Shown: piece after piece, positions 1 through 9,973 of the stretch
How positions within the stretch are numbered: position 1 is the first letter of the stretch
How the letters are laid out: every line of letters starts with the position of its first letter
Assembly (NCBI RefSeq): GCF_008831285.2
Contig: NC_045141.1
Span: forward strand, 6,031,224-6,095,223
Source: Nymphaea colorata
Lineage: Eukaryota; Streptophyta; Magnoliopsida; Nymphaeales; Nymphaeaceae
Direction of reading: 5' to 3'
DNA: 64,000 nt
Program-made: the position numbers and the translations under genes
Notes under the pieces: generated by a model
Seen by the model: only the letters and a program-made list of their open reading frames with translations
Database searches by the model: none
What the model was told of the DNA's origin: nothing

Positions 1-2063
1 TTTTGATTTAGTTGATCAACGGTAGCAAAGGATATATATATCTATATATGCACATATAACCTCTTAGTAAAAATCATTTTTTCTCTTTTAAAGTTAGATT
101 GTTCCAAGCTGATTTTAAAAAAAGAGAATCACTATTTTGATTTTCATAGTACAAAACTACAAGATTGCTCAATTTCATCTCAAAATTTTGTTTTTTCCAC
201 CATTCATGTGTGAAGTGCATCAATATTGCTGAAATCAGACCATGTTTTATGAGAACTAGTTTAAAACTTCAAATTTTATTCACTTGAAATATTAATTTTC
301 AGCCACAAAGTGGCTATTCTTCATAAAACAAGGAAAAGTTTCAATTTTATTTAATCAGTTCCCTAAAATACTTTAGGGGCTGATGATATCATTTTCAATT
401 TTTAGATTTGCATGAGATCAATCAAGATCTAAAAATGTTGCAAAATCATATTTAAGAATCCAACTTTAATCTCTTTCAAATGAGATGATAAAAAATGCTG
501 AAATCGTACAAGGGAAGGACAAATCTTTTGCATAAAAATCTAAAATTCAATTTGGTTTAGAAAAGAAAAGGTTTCTAAAACTTCATGTCTAGGCCCAACA
601 TGAATGAGAGCATGTTCTCAAGAAGCACATGCCTTTTGCTGATTCGGATGCTTAGGTTATGGGAAGCTGAACAAAATTTCATCATTCTCTAAGAATTAAT
701 TATTCCTAGCACCAGCATTTATAATTTTCAACCATGCAAATCAGCATAAATCTGATCTAATGGCAATTTTGAGGAAAAGTGGGTAATATCCATGTCTCCC
801 ATATATTTTGAAGATTGATTTTAACTTCATTTACATGATTTTCAATTATTTTGAGATTTTGATTTTACTCTCAAGCTTGTGGAGCTTGTGGACTGCATCT
901 CTAACTCTTGTGCTTAATAATATGATAAACACATTTGGAGAAAGTCCTAGATTATAATTAAAAGTCAAACTTTATAATGTGAGGATCACATGATGCATGA
1001 TTATATTGAGTGAATTTTGAGATATTATGAAAGAGAGAAGAATGAATGTCTCATATAGCTGTTCTTATTTCATGTATTCATACTCACCCAAAATCAATTG
1101 CACCATGTGCTCATTCACTAGAAATTAAGTGATTCAATTTTGAGTTGCAAAAGGTGATCAAGTCATATTGCAACAAGAATTTAAAGATCACACTTAGTTT
1201 CTAAAGAAAACACAAGCATCACATCCCCAATATTGGCCAAAATATGGTTTGAAGACAAACATTTTGGAACTCATGTTTCATCAAAAGATTAAATTCTACT
1301 TAAGCAAATCCAATTTTTCTCATTCATACCCCTTAGACCTAATCGCATGATTTGGCAAAAAAGATTTCAAAACCAATTCAGCCTGCTAAGGTAACCTGCC
1401 CATTTTTCTAAAAGTTGATCTCAAGATGATGACAATTTCAATCCAAAACCTTTAAATGATTTTGAGTTCACAACAATGAACTAGATCTCAATATCCAAAA
1501 TCTCCAAGTTTCCCTACATGTTACAGTCTAAGTCATCAAATTGACAATTCAACTTTCAAAATCATGGATTAAAACCACAATCGTTATTCATTTCAAACCA
1601 ATCTCATTCAATTCAAATGACATACAATTTCGACCAAAACAATGGTCTTCAATACAAATCAATTTGAAAACTCTCCAAAGATTTTTCAAATAACTTGTCA
1701 AAGCAAGTCATTTTTCCAAGCAACTTGTCTTAATTTTACTTCAAAACAAGTTTAAATCATTTGTTTGAAATGAACTTTCGATTTTCAAATTCAAAGCCTC
1801 AATGCATAAGCATATAGGATTTGCATCAATAACTTGTACGTGATCTAAAGAATCCTAGTCCTTAGTCCAATTACCTCTGTTAAAGGCAGTAGGAACAATT
1901 GGACCTTGTACCGACGAGCAGATCCCTTTCTCTTAAAAATTTCGAGTAGAGCTAGCTGGGAGTAGTTCCTCAATCATACTTCCTCAAGAGGAGTTCCTCT
2001 TAAAACCCAATTGAAAATTTTGCTGATTCGCATTGACCCCCAAGGACGGGGAGGGGTGTGAAC
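1..2063 (+). repeat. 3' part of an Ogre/Tat-type LTR (sense strand +), truncated by the window edge
   Basis: This non-coding, AT-rich stretch is an inverted relative of 23734-26300. Matching landmarks run in reverse order: the TA-rich tract near 30-60 matches 26218-26255, the phrase around gctgaaatcagaccatg (228-244) matches 25710-25735, the segment around gactgcatctctaac (890-905) matches 25025-25045, and the block at 1860-1935 matches 23835-23905. Both copies end in GGGTGTGAACA (here at 2053-2063), which I take as the LTR 3' end. No protein is encoded. No primer-binding site is obvious just after 2063, so this may be a solo or truncated LTR. Confidence 0.6.
1860..1935 (+). repeat. recurrent ~70-bp LTR block, copy 1
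   Basis: Core features are an attaccTcTg..AAAGGc segment followed by GGAAcaaTTgGACCTtGTACcg and a degenerate gatccct. It recurs at 16400-16480, 16910-17000, 22090-22185, 23835-23905 and 63115-63200. It lies about 130 bp before the LTR 3' end. Confidence 0.6.
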
Positions 2064-3055
2064 AGATGATGATCATGGTGGGACTTGTCATCGTCTGTCT
2101 AAGAATTTATTGGATCATATACAAGTCATTTTCACAATGCCAGATATGAATTGTTGAAACATTTCATAAACATGCATATCAGCATCATATTTGTGTGCAT
2201 TTAGGAGATTTCATGTCCCCTTTACTTCTTTAATTTATCCTACCCCTCCTCAATTTAGGAGTTGTATGGCACTTATGTATGCTCTCAAATTTTCAAATTT
2301 GTCTCTTAGGAATGTATGCAATAGAGCCAGCCACCTATTTTGCATCTTCTCATGAGTTTTGAAAGACAATCCTTACCTATATCATATCCCGGTCATCACG
2401 TTGCCAGGTTATTTCTAGGACATTTGTCAAAGACATAGCCTTACAATGGGACAACCTAATTGGACTGAGGAGTCCCCCATTTAATATTGAAAAGGACAAT
2501 AGTCTAAGTATATTTATGGGTGAACTAGGAGAATTGGAGAGCTCAAATCTAAAAACCCTTGGAGAAGTCTACGTCAATACCATAGATTTGGTGTATAGGC
2601 ATACCTTGAATTTTAGATAAACAAAAAACAATCCACCCATTTATTCTCCATAGGTTCCAAAACTGATTTTCAAAACAATACATATAGGCAAAATTCCTAG
2701 CAAATGCATTATCAATTTTTATTCAATTGTTTGTTTGGGTGCATGAAATGCAATGTTTTACCTTGTCTCTAAGCCCATGTCTAAACCAAATGCCAAAACT
2801 CTTATCAAGTCTCTATTATGTCAATTTACGTCAACATTTGACACTTTCTCTTATCCAGATGGACTCAGAAAGCATTTTTCCATATCACTATATCCTGACA
2901 CGGCCCTCGCATCATCCCAAGTGGTGTCCACCTACCTCAATCATATGTTTCATGGTATCCAACTTTTCAGTGTATTTTTCTGATCCACTTAGAAGTCTGC
3001 AGCCTCGAAGAAGCAGTCAATCTCACCATGTAGACCATCAATGACAGTCTAATCT
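2064..3055. other. unassigned sequence between LTR and ORF1-like remnant
   Basis: AT-rich sequence that could be the untranslated leader of an Ogre-like element. Short ORFs at 2727-3044 overlap in other frames and resemble nothing I recognise. No TGG-type primer site is clear directly after the LTR end. Confidence 0.3.
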
Positions 3056-3640
3056 ATGCAGTTGCTGAAAGATGAAACGCAAGGACCAACACATTCTTGT
3101 TCCCATAGTGAAATGACAATCACTCCAGATGAGTTTTCCAACATTATGGGTTTGCCAGAGCTGAAAGGTGACCAAAAAGGACCAATTGAAGACCAGTTCT
3201 TTGTCAATCAAGGTCAAGTCAAAACTCTAAAAGTACTAAGCAAACTCACCAAAAAATGGTGTTGGCCCTTTCTAGAGAATGATGGGCAATATCTCAAACT
3301 ACAAGAACTTGGTGAACCATATTCTCTAATATGTCAATCATGTTTCATTATCTAGAAATGTTGTGGACAAGTACAAGAACTCCATGGTAACTTGCACCAC
3401 GGGTCTCATCTTCTTCAACAATGAAGAATACATAATGGATTTTCGCATAGCTCGCCTCTTCAAAAAATGGGGGCATGTCAAAGACCATCACATACCTATG
3501 GCAATGGCAGCCTTGGCATTCTATTAACGAGGATTGACCAAATTTTCAACTAGGGATATAGATTTGATAGAAGGATGTGTCTCCACTTTACAATCACGGT
3601 TCTACAAAAATGTGAGACCACAATCATGCCACTTTTAAAA
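3056..3640 (+). pseudogene. broken ORF1-like gene of an Ogre/Tat-type element
   Basis: The readable start is 99 codons (3056-3355) with the phrase MTITPDEFSNIMGLPE. After a frameshift it continues in another frame with NSMVTCTTGLIFFNNEEYIM, RIARLFKKWGHVKDHH and MAMAALAFY. The phrase EMT..DEF..I.GL is also seen at 22.34 kb (EMTPLLDEFTYILGL), upstream of a retroelement gag. Ogre/Tat elements are known to carry an extra ORF of unknown function ahead of gag, and this fits that place. Stops and frameshifts show it is dead. Assignment to this ORF1 class is inference; it could be another plant mobile-domain-like gene fragment. Confidence 0.45.
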
Positions 3641-4305
3641 CTCCGACGACCATTTATCCAGTATGGAGCACTACCATATGAAGATGGAGGAAGTGGATGA
3701 TGCTGCCACTATTTGAAACTTCTTTGATTGAGAAGTCATCAAGTTAAAATACACCTACAACCAAATCAAAGGGAGCCTTTTGCTGGGACCATTTTTCATG
3801 GTTGGATACCTCCAAAGCATTGCATCAGACAATTCTCATAGCACCAAAGGAAAGCATATCCAATTGAATTAGAAAGAGCCATCGTAGAGTATGAACTGGA
3901 TATCAAAGAGTGGTCTAGAATATACACCCACACCTAACAACATTGAGAATCATTTATTCACTTATACCTAATCCTTCGTCTAGGAATGAGTCCTGAATAC
4001 ATAAAATGGTGGAATGAAGTATGTCCATCTATCCTTCTATCCTAAATCATTATGTCTAGTTCGAACATTGTGGTCAACCAAGCCAAATTTTGTCAAGCTT
4101 TATCAAGTTGTGTTAAACTTTGTCATGCCTTCAATCTCATTTCCCTTACAATATGCAATCAAAATTTGTCATTCGTACAAATTATCCCTCATCAACTCAA
4201 ATCCTGACATCTTCAATTTTTCTTCTTACAAGGTGAATATCCTCTTTATGGTGGAGAATAGAGGCCAACATAGAAAGAGGATGGCATTAGTGCGTTTACA
4301 AAATA

Positions 4306-4412
4306 AACAAAAGGATTATGGACCGTGCGCAATGACGTTTGTAGAAATGACAAAAAGATTACAGAAATGAAAAAAGAGAATTTATGGAAAATAACAAAGA
4401 AATTTGCTTATG
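4306..4412 (+). repeat. dispersed ~100-bp repeat, copy A
   Basis: It shares caaaagga-t-atggaccgtg, then gaaatgaaaaa-g-gaattt, then tggaaaata with 5954-6035 in the same order and orientation. It carries about 20 extra bases (a small internal duplication of the gaaatga motif). Family unknown. Confidence 0.55.
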
Positions 4413-5234
4413 AAAATACCGAGCATTCTACTCAATCGCCAGCCCCAACATTGACAGTGCACGTGGGAACATGGGATGATTTATTCAATTTTGAGGGTAG
4501 ATAGAGGGAAGAGGGCCTACTCAAATTCGTTGTCCCCATAGGCCCTTTATAGATGCCACTAAGAACTTATATTTTGCAAAATTATAAAAGAAAACTACCA
4601 AGGAAGTATTTACAACTAACTTTTACGTTCTTTCCTAATACTAAACTAGGTTTCGAGTACGATTGAGGACTTCTATAGCAATTTTAATAAATTTACATCC
4701 TAAACTAAGGTTTTGGTCAATGTAGAGGTTTCAACAAACTTTAAGGTGATTTTACTCATGAACTTCCCAAAAATGCCATTTTGGCTCCAATTCAGCCATT
4801 TTAACCTTGATTTCAATGCAATTTGAACAGAAGCTTTTTGAGACCTACAACAACATAAACATGAGTCTGACAAGCAATCAAAGATAGATAAGTGCATGCA
4901 AAATATGGTAAAATCATGATGCATTTCATCCATTGTTAATATGGATTGGTCAGGATAGATAGGCTAGCTTGTTTTCTCTAATGTGATGATTGTTGGATTC
5001 GTCCAGCAGAATTTGTTTAAATATAGTTATTTGAACAGAAAAGTGAGATTATCTAGCTGAGTTTGTGGAAGAAATCTTAAGGAGAATGCAAGATTGGGCG
5101 TAACATTAGTGCTGGCTAGATAAGTAAACAATCGGATATCTCTCTCAACTCTATTTCATCAGAAGTTTCCTCTTGTGTTTCTCTCACTCAAAGCAGCTCC
5201 CTTCTCACTCTCAACCGTAGTGGTGCACAACACC

Positions 5235-5253
5235 TTTTTTTTTTTTTTTTTTT
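5235..5253 (+). repeat. poly-T tract (19 T)
   Basis: Uninterrupted run of T. It could be the reverse-complemented tail of a retroposon, but no target duplication or body was recognised. Confidence 0.8.
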
Positions 5254-5342
5254 GTAAATGTCTAGCATTTGACAATGGGTTAAGCCATGGTGACATGAGT
5301 CCATGACAAACAAGGGCAAAATGGTCCAGGGACTGACTGTTC

Positions 5343-5358
5343 TATATATATATATATA
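5343..5358 (+). repeat. (TA)8 microsatellite
   Basis: Alternating TA run. Confidence 0.85.
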
Positions 5359-5953
5359 AACACTTCAGATAACATTCACAAACCACGGTGCATCGGAAAT
5401 TAACATACATAATACACAATTGACCACCTTATGAACGTGGTGTGCAACCTATCCTATGGCACAATTTAGTTAACTGCTTGTGCTATTAGCACATAGTGTG
5501 ACCTATCTTAAAGAGATGAGGTGTTCTGTTTCTATTAAAGTGATGCGTCTGTGCGTTTTTGCACTGTGTGACATGGTTCTCTATAGGATCCCGCTTATAG
5601 GAAACCAAACCATAATATATACATAAACGAAAGATCATCGCACAATTGACAATAGCTTTGCCTTGTCATGGAAACACCTTTCCTTTAGCCGATGAAGGCT
5701 TAATTAGTGGACAAACGAAAGGCCATCGCTAGACTTGTGGTGATGACCGTCCACTCTCTGGCAACTGCTTTTTCCATCGCCAGGGTTCCCAATTGTGAAA
5801 CTGTCGAGTGGAGATCTTTGAAACTTTTCCGCCAAAACACTTTTCAACCAAGGAGACAATGCAACGCCGTCTGACCCGAATCATCTTGAGAATTCAGGGT
5901 ATTTGCATAAATCAATGGAGGATTACAGACTGTGGGGAAAGGGTATTTGCAGA

Positions 5954-6035
5954 ATGGACAAAAGGATAATGGACCGTGGGTAACAGTGCGGAAATGAAAA
6001 AGGGGAATTTGTGGAAAATAGCAAGATATCTGCTG
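5954..6035 (+). repeat. dispersed ~100-bp repeat, copy B
   Basis: Counterpart of 4306-4412. Just upstream (about 5898-5980) a ~43-bp motif starting gggtatttgca occurs twice in degenerate form, each ending in a -gga-c-gtggg phrase, so this copy sits in a small local tandem. Confidence 0.55.
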
Positions 6036-7035
6036 ATCTAAGTATTTGAATTGCCTTCTGTCTTTTGTTTTGTTAATTTGGGTTATTTATTCGTCTTTTA
6101 TTTTGTTACTTTAAGTTATTTATTCCTTGTTGTATCATGCTACATAGCTGCTGCAGGCATATGGCTGCGGATCGATTTCATCTACTTCGTTCGTTCTTGC
6201 TGTCCGGCCAACATCCTTTCACATGGTATTTGGTCCGTCAGTTCATTATTCACGGTTTTAGCGTCTGGTGCATAAGAATGCACATGTTAAGAATCTAGTT
6301 TACATTTGGAAGTGGTAGAAGTCGTGTTGGGATGATAGACTATTACTGACCGCATGCGTCATTTGTTCCAGGCCAGGTTTGGCGCACTGCTTTCAGGTTT
6401 GTTGTGTTTGGTCTAATGTCATCATCTGCTGCTGGTGTCTACCATCCATTCTATCATAGTCTGGCATGGGTTGTAAGGGGGGTAGGTTGGAACCTTGTAT
6501 GCATCCTTTACATTATTACATACTATACTGCGTAATCGATGGTCAACCATGCAGTTTTCCCGATGTTTATCCGTGTTGGTTTCATGAACCGTAGCCGTAA
6601 ATTTCGTTCATGATTTTTTATTTTCTCCGTAACCGAACATTGGCCAGCTGAGACGTATGAAGGTGTATGCGCACCGAGAGAAAGCCATCAGACCAAACTG
6701 TTGGGTCTTGTTGGATCCAGACCCATCGTAATAGTCACGTATCGGTAAGAATAAAAGGTTAAAAGTTAAAACCGACAAACGATGTCATATATATAAACTG
6801 CAATATCTCGGGATAAGACAGACTAGTTACATACTCTACCTGTTTCTCTCAACCCCCATCGCAACCTGCATACCTTCATCGTGCAAGGGAAGATGCTCAA
6901 ACTCCTCCTTCCACTGTTACAGGCGTGTCTGTTTATTCAACAGCCACCGACAGTCAGTCACCAACTCAAGTTTGTCCTTTTCCAAACGCCATCAAGCTCT
7001 TGTCTGCACCTGAATTTATGCCGCTAAAACACAAA
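6036..7035. other. intergenic DNA downstream of CHLP
   Basis: No gene is supported. The ORF at 6051-6275 is hydrophobic low-complexity translation without a family signature. A TATA-like atatataaac occurs near 6787-6797 and a 44-codon ORF starts at an ATG near 6891 (MLKLLLPLLQACLFIQQPPT...), but nothing indicates they are used. Confidence 0.35.
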
Positions 7036-7039
7036 CATC

Positions 7040-7056
7040 TTTATTAATTTTTTATT
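7040..7056 (-). terminator. CHLP poly(A) signals
   Basis: Two AATAAA hexamers on the minus strand (7045-7040 and 7056-7051) lie about 110-130 nt past the CHLP stop codon, at the expected distance for a plant 3' UTR. Confidence 0.5.
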
Positions 7057-7167
7057 ACACAAAAGCACTAGCCACGCAAGAAAGTAACCAGTCCTCCAAA
7101 CCGAAAAACAGGCTTCCACCAATATCCCAACAAACTGATTACAAGATCGCAAAGTGGTCTTCTAATT

Positions 7168-7881
7168 TCACGCCTTCTTTCCCACCAACATTTTCATCTC
7201 ATACCCCAAAAACTTGGCCCTCATCAAGGTCCCCACCGTCTTGAAAGCTAATTTCAAATCTTGCACCGGGTTCCCCGGAGCGATCGTCTTGTAGAGGTAG
7301 CTCTGGAAAGTCATTCTCTGCACGTATTCGTCCCCACACAGCTCCACCAATGCTTCCCTGTCCTCGTTGCAGCTATAGAAGAATCCCTGCAAGATATCTA
7401 GGAACCTAAAAGTGGGATAATACGCATCGTCCCACTGCTTAAGGTACAGAGTCTTCAACATCTTCTCATCTATCGCCTTCCTGCCATTGTCGGACCCCTT
7501 GACAATGGCCTGCCCACACATTCGGCCCGACTTCGCTGCAAAGTAGATACCCTCACCCGAGCACTTGGTTACATATCCAGCTGCATCTCCAACCAGTGCC
7601 ACCCTCCCGACAACCCGCCTCGGCCGGGGATGCTCTGGAATGGGGTGAGCCTCCACCTTGATGACCTCTCCGCCAGCGATTTTGGGTGCCACCCTCTGCC
7701 TGATGCCACTCTGAAACCTCTTGATCTGGGGCTTCGCCATCATGGTGCCTGTGCCAACTGCAACATGGTCGCATTTGGGGAAGACCCATCCATAGAAGTC
7801 CGGTGACACATCATCTCCAACATACATCTCAGCGAGGTTCTCGTAGTATGCCATCTTCTCTTCTGGCAGCTTCATCCGCTC
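7168..7881 (-). CDS. CHLP: geranylgeranyl diphosphate/chlorophyll reductase, exon 2
   Basis: Codes for residues 231-467 of geranylgeranyl reductase, the plastid flavoprotein that uses NADPH to reduce the geranylgeranyl chain to phytyl for chlorophyll, tocopherol and phylloquinone. The exon starts right after a TTTGCAG acceptor with ERMKLPEEKM and ends in a TGA at 7168-7170. Family landmarks are present: YVGDDVSPDFYGWVFPKCDH (250-269), the AHPIPEHPRPRR strand (308-319), and the second FAD-contacting motif VALVGDAAGYVTKCSGEG (324-341). The C-terminus ends MKMLVGKKA. The total of 467 residues equals the usual plant length. The C-terminal third is rather diverged from the commonest plant CHLP, so this may be a second paralogue. 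No stop or frameshift was seen. Confidence 0.95.
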   Translation of the reverse strand, partial: ERMKLPEEKMAYYENLAEMYVGDDVSPDFYGWVFPKCDHVAVGTGTMMAKPQIKRFQSGIRQRVAPKIAGGEVIKVEAHPIPEHPRPRRVVGRVALVGDAAGYVTKCSGEGIYFAAKSGRMCGQAIVKGSDNGRKAIDEKMLKTLYLKQWDDAYYPTFRFLDILQGFFYSCNEDREALVELCGDEYVQRMTFQSYLYKTIAPGNPVQDLKLAFKTVGTLMRAKFLGYEMKMLVGKKA

Positions 7882-8010
7882 CTGCAAATCCCCATAAGAA
7901 AACAAATTGTCAGATCATTGCTGCTCCAACTCATCGATGTCACAATGGTAATATCAAATTCCGATAGAAGGTCGCGCTTGGGAGGAGCTCTCCCATCCTT
8001 TATTGCAAAA

Positions 8011-8080
8011 TCAACATTCAAATTCACTCCTTAATTCTAAATTTCAGCCTTGGTTCAAATTCAACATTCAAATTCACTCC
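8011..8080 (+). repeat. 20-bp direct repeat, 50-bp period
   Basis: The sequence tcaacattcaaattcactcc occurs at 8011-8030 and again at 8061-8080. The second copy lies inside the 127-codon ORF and the first straddles its stop. Confidence 0.85.
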
Positions 8081-8407
8081 CATCTTGAATAAGCTCTTTA
8101 TTGGAGCTTTATATAAACGGTTTTCTACACAAAATTCAACCGAGGTGGTCAACAAATCAAGAAGATCAAACACAAATTCAGCTTGCTTGAGATCAATTTT
8201 CTCTGGTACATTCCGAACTCCACCATTTTCTGAGTCCCTAAGGGGGCGTTTGACGAACACAGATGTTACTGTAGACCGCACATAAACATCCGAGTTGTAC
8301 AGTTTTATCTGTTCTCCATCAAGCGCGGTAGGATTGTCCATGCTCTCAAAGGCGAGAGTGCAGACTGTTGTCTGCAAAATTCTATCGGACCTCAACAGGT
8401 CCGACAT
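8024..8407 (-). CDS. 127-codon ORF of unknown function inside the CHLP intron
   Basis: An open frame on the same strand as CHLP, starting MSDLLRSDRILQTTVCTLAF and ending VEFEPRLKFRIKE. Residue use looks protein-like, with mixed charged and hydrophobic residues and a segment QAEFVFDLLDLLTTSVEFC that could form helices. I do not recognise the family, and I see no signal peptide or catalytic motif. Its 3' end forms one arm of a 30-bp inverted repeat whose other arm is at 8918-8947. Two perfect hairpins lie near its 5' end. It may be a captured exon fragment, a retained-intron peptide, or chance. No promoter is recognised. Confidence 0.3.
   Translation of the reverse strand: MSDLLRSDRILQTTVCTLAFESMDNPTALDGEQIKLYNSDVYVRSTVTSVFVKRPLRDSENGGVRNVPEKIDLKQAEFVFDLLDLLTTSVEFCVENRLYKAPIKSLFKMGVNLNVEFEPRLKFRIKE
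8030..8059 (+). repeat. inverted repeat, left arm (30 bp)
   Basis: Perfect reverse complement of 8918-8947 over 30 bp. The flanking bases do not match and no target-site duplication is visible, so it is not a standard terminal inverted repeat of a DNA transposon. Confidence 0.85.
8359..8404 (-). other. two adjacent perfect hairpins
   Basis: tgcagac-TGTT-gtctgca (8359-8376; 7-bp arms, 4-base loop) is followed 8 bases later by tcggacct-CAAC-aggtccga (8385-8404; 8-bp arms, 4-base loop). Both lie at the 5' end of the 127-codon ORF. Confidence 0.75.
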
Positions 8408-8442
8408 ATATCTGTGGAATGAAATTGAAGCCCATTAGCCTG

Positions 8443-8482
8443 TCGATGCTTCATTTTCCCTGTCGATGCTTCATTTTCGTCA
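8443..8482 (+). repeat. 20-bp tandem duplication
   Basis: ctgtcgatgcttcattttc occurs twice in immediate succession. Confidence 0.85.
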
Positions 8483-8620
8483 CGCTCCCATGCCCTCAAA
8501 AACTACAGTTGCCTTTTACTGCCCACCACCGCTGACCACTGCAACTCCGCCACAATCTCCAGCAGCAGATGAGATCCCCCACCTCACCTCCAGCAGCGAC
8601 CTCCAACTATTGCAACGTAG

Positions 8621-8645
8621 TCTCTCTCTCTCTCTCTCTCTCTCT
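8621..8645 (+). repeat. (TC)12 microsatellite
   Basis: Uninterrupted TC run in the CHLP intron. Confidence 0.9.
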
Positions 8646-8671
8646 TGTCGAACAATGGCATCTCGTCAAGT

Positions 8672-8777
8672 ACCCATCAGTTTCTCTCAGTCGGTAAAAA
8701 CTGATTTTGGGAAATTGTTAAACTGGGCACCCATCGGTTTGTCTCAGTCGATAAAAATGCAGAAATTGTTAAACTGC
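8672..8777 (+). repeat. 57-bp imperfect tandem repeat (2 copies)
   Basis: Units begin acccatc-gttt-tctcagtcg and end gaaattgttaaactg; starts are at 8672 and 8729. The second copy lacks about 8 bases. Confidence 0.8.
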
Positions 8778-8917
8778 CTTACCATCACCTCTTCAAATGT
8801 CCCGGAAACTTGAGTTCTATTGTATTATGTTCACGAGGGTTGAACATAATTTTGAAGAAACTTCAATCTAAGCTGTGGTATTTATAATCATAGCTTGGAC
8901 TACTGATCTTCTGTTTG

Positions 8918-8947
8918 TTTGAACCAAGGCTGAAATTTAGAATTAAG
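8918..8947 (+). repeat. inverted repeat, right arm (30 bp)
   Basis: Partner of 8030-8059. Read on the plus strand it repeats the sense sequence of the end of the 127-codon ORF (FEPRLKFRIK). Confidence 0.85.
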
Positions 8948-9973
8948 TTGGTCTTTCTGAGTCAATTGTTATGGTTGTCTGTGCAGCTCTCCGCAAAGGA
9001 TCATCCATGTTCCCTGGCATCTTATGCCACAGTTTTGAAGATGACTTAGGATGAAAATCTGCTCTTGCTAAATTTCAGAATTTAATTTTTTTTGTAGAAA
9101 TTTTCATTATTTTGCCTACCTTAGACATCCTAAGAATATTGCCAAGAGAACTGCTTTAGCATTGTTTTGTGATCTATATTCTTGATAAGCTTTTTGAAGC
9201 AACAGCATAATATTTCGTCTCACCACATTCTGTTTTGAACCATCCATCTATTGAATTAGCAACAATCTGGGCCTGAACTAAATTGAGATATTCTGTTGTT
9301 ATTAGGAACATGGTCCATTTCAGCAACTCTTGATCAGGTGGGTTCTAATTTTTCGTCCAATTATAACATGGGCTTGAGAAGGTAAGAGGCAACATTGGTG
9401 CTCATATGAGCTATTCTGGTGAGGGTTACAATGGTCAATATTTTTGTCACTATATTTTTTATCCTTGCTGTATCAAACAGGGTGAGACGTTACCACGGAT
9501 AAATATCTATGCAAATCACACACAGATGAGTTTTTCTGGTCCATGGATTTTCGTCTAAGGAAAATCCATATATTTGTATCCATGGATATTTGTCTCTGGA
9601 AGATAATAATAATAATAACAAAGCCAATCATCCCGAGATTTGACTAAAATTACTAAACACAATTAATATGCCTAGACTTTCTAAAATCCATTAAGAATAC
9701 CATATATCATTGAGTCATGGTACATTACTTATAAACCTTCACGATCCCAATCTAATCCACAAGTACACATGTTTGCAAAATATTAAAACAGCAAATTGCC
9801 AACCTGGTTTGCTATGTTCCATAGTAAATGCTAAAATAAGTCCAAGATCAAAACGGAACGATTCGAGAATGAATGAATGAAGCTAAAAAAGCAGGAGCTA
9901 AGGAAGCAATCCAGTTCCGTCTAACTAGGAATAAATAAGAAGAAGAAAAGATAGATAGACGAGATTCCGTTAC

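Larger units (their letters stand above)
3641..5953. other. no supported gene; decayed repeat DNA
   Basis: The ORF at 4014-4370 is low-complexity and has no recognisable motif. The stretch contains one copy of a dispersed repeat (4306-4412), a poly-T tract and a short TA run. The rest shows nothing I can name. Confidence 0.3.
8466..8813 (+). other. 115-codon ORF antisense to CHLP, probably not a gene
   Basis: An open frame with no family signature. Part of it is the (TC)n run translated as SLSLSLS, and part is a 57-bp tandem repeat translated as acceptable but low-information sequence. It points away from the minus-strand ORF at 8024-8407, and both lie between the arms of the 30-bp inverted repeat. 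Confidence 0.12.
7882..9973 (-). other. CHLP intron (2092 bp)
   Basis: The donor is CAG|GTAACG at 9974/9973 and the acceptor is TTTGCAG|GAG at 7882/7881. The reading frame joins in phase 0 (GDYSYAIAFQ + ERMKLPEE), matching the continuous family sequence. The intron holds an unexplained segment at 8011-8947, a TC microsatellite at 8621-8645 and short tandem repeats. The remainder (8948-9973) is plain AT-rich sequence with an (AAT)n run near 9605-9620. Confidence 0.9.

Noticed and set aside
7882-7905. Upstream start MFSYGDLQ for exon 2
   Set aside because: These codons lie in the intron before the CAG acceptor; the joined frame needs no new start.
8030-8947. Classical MITE bounded by 30-bp TIRs
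   Set aside because: No target-site duplication, and the arms correspond to an ORF end rather than to known transposon termini.
9848-9973. C-terminal extension of the exon 1 ORF (VTESRLSIFSSSYLF...)
   Set aside because: It begins at a canonical GTAACG donor and the known protein continues with ERM...; it is intron sequence.
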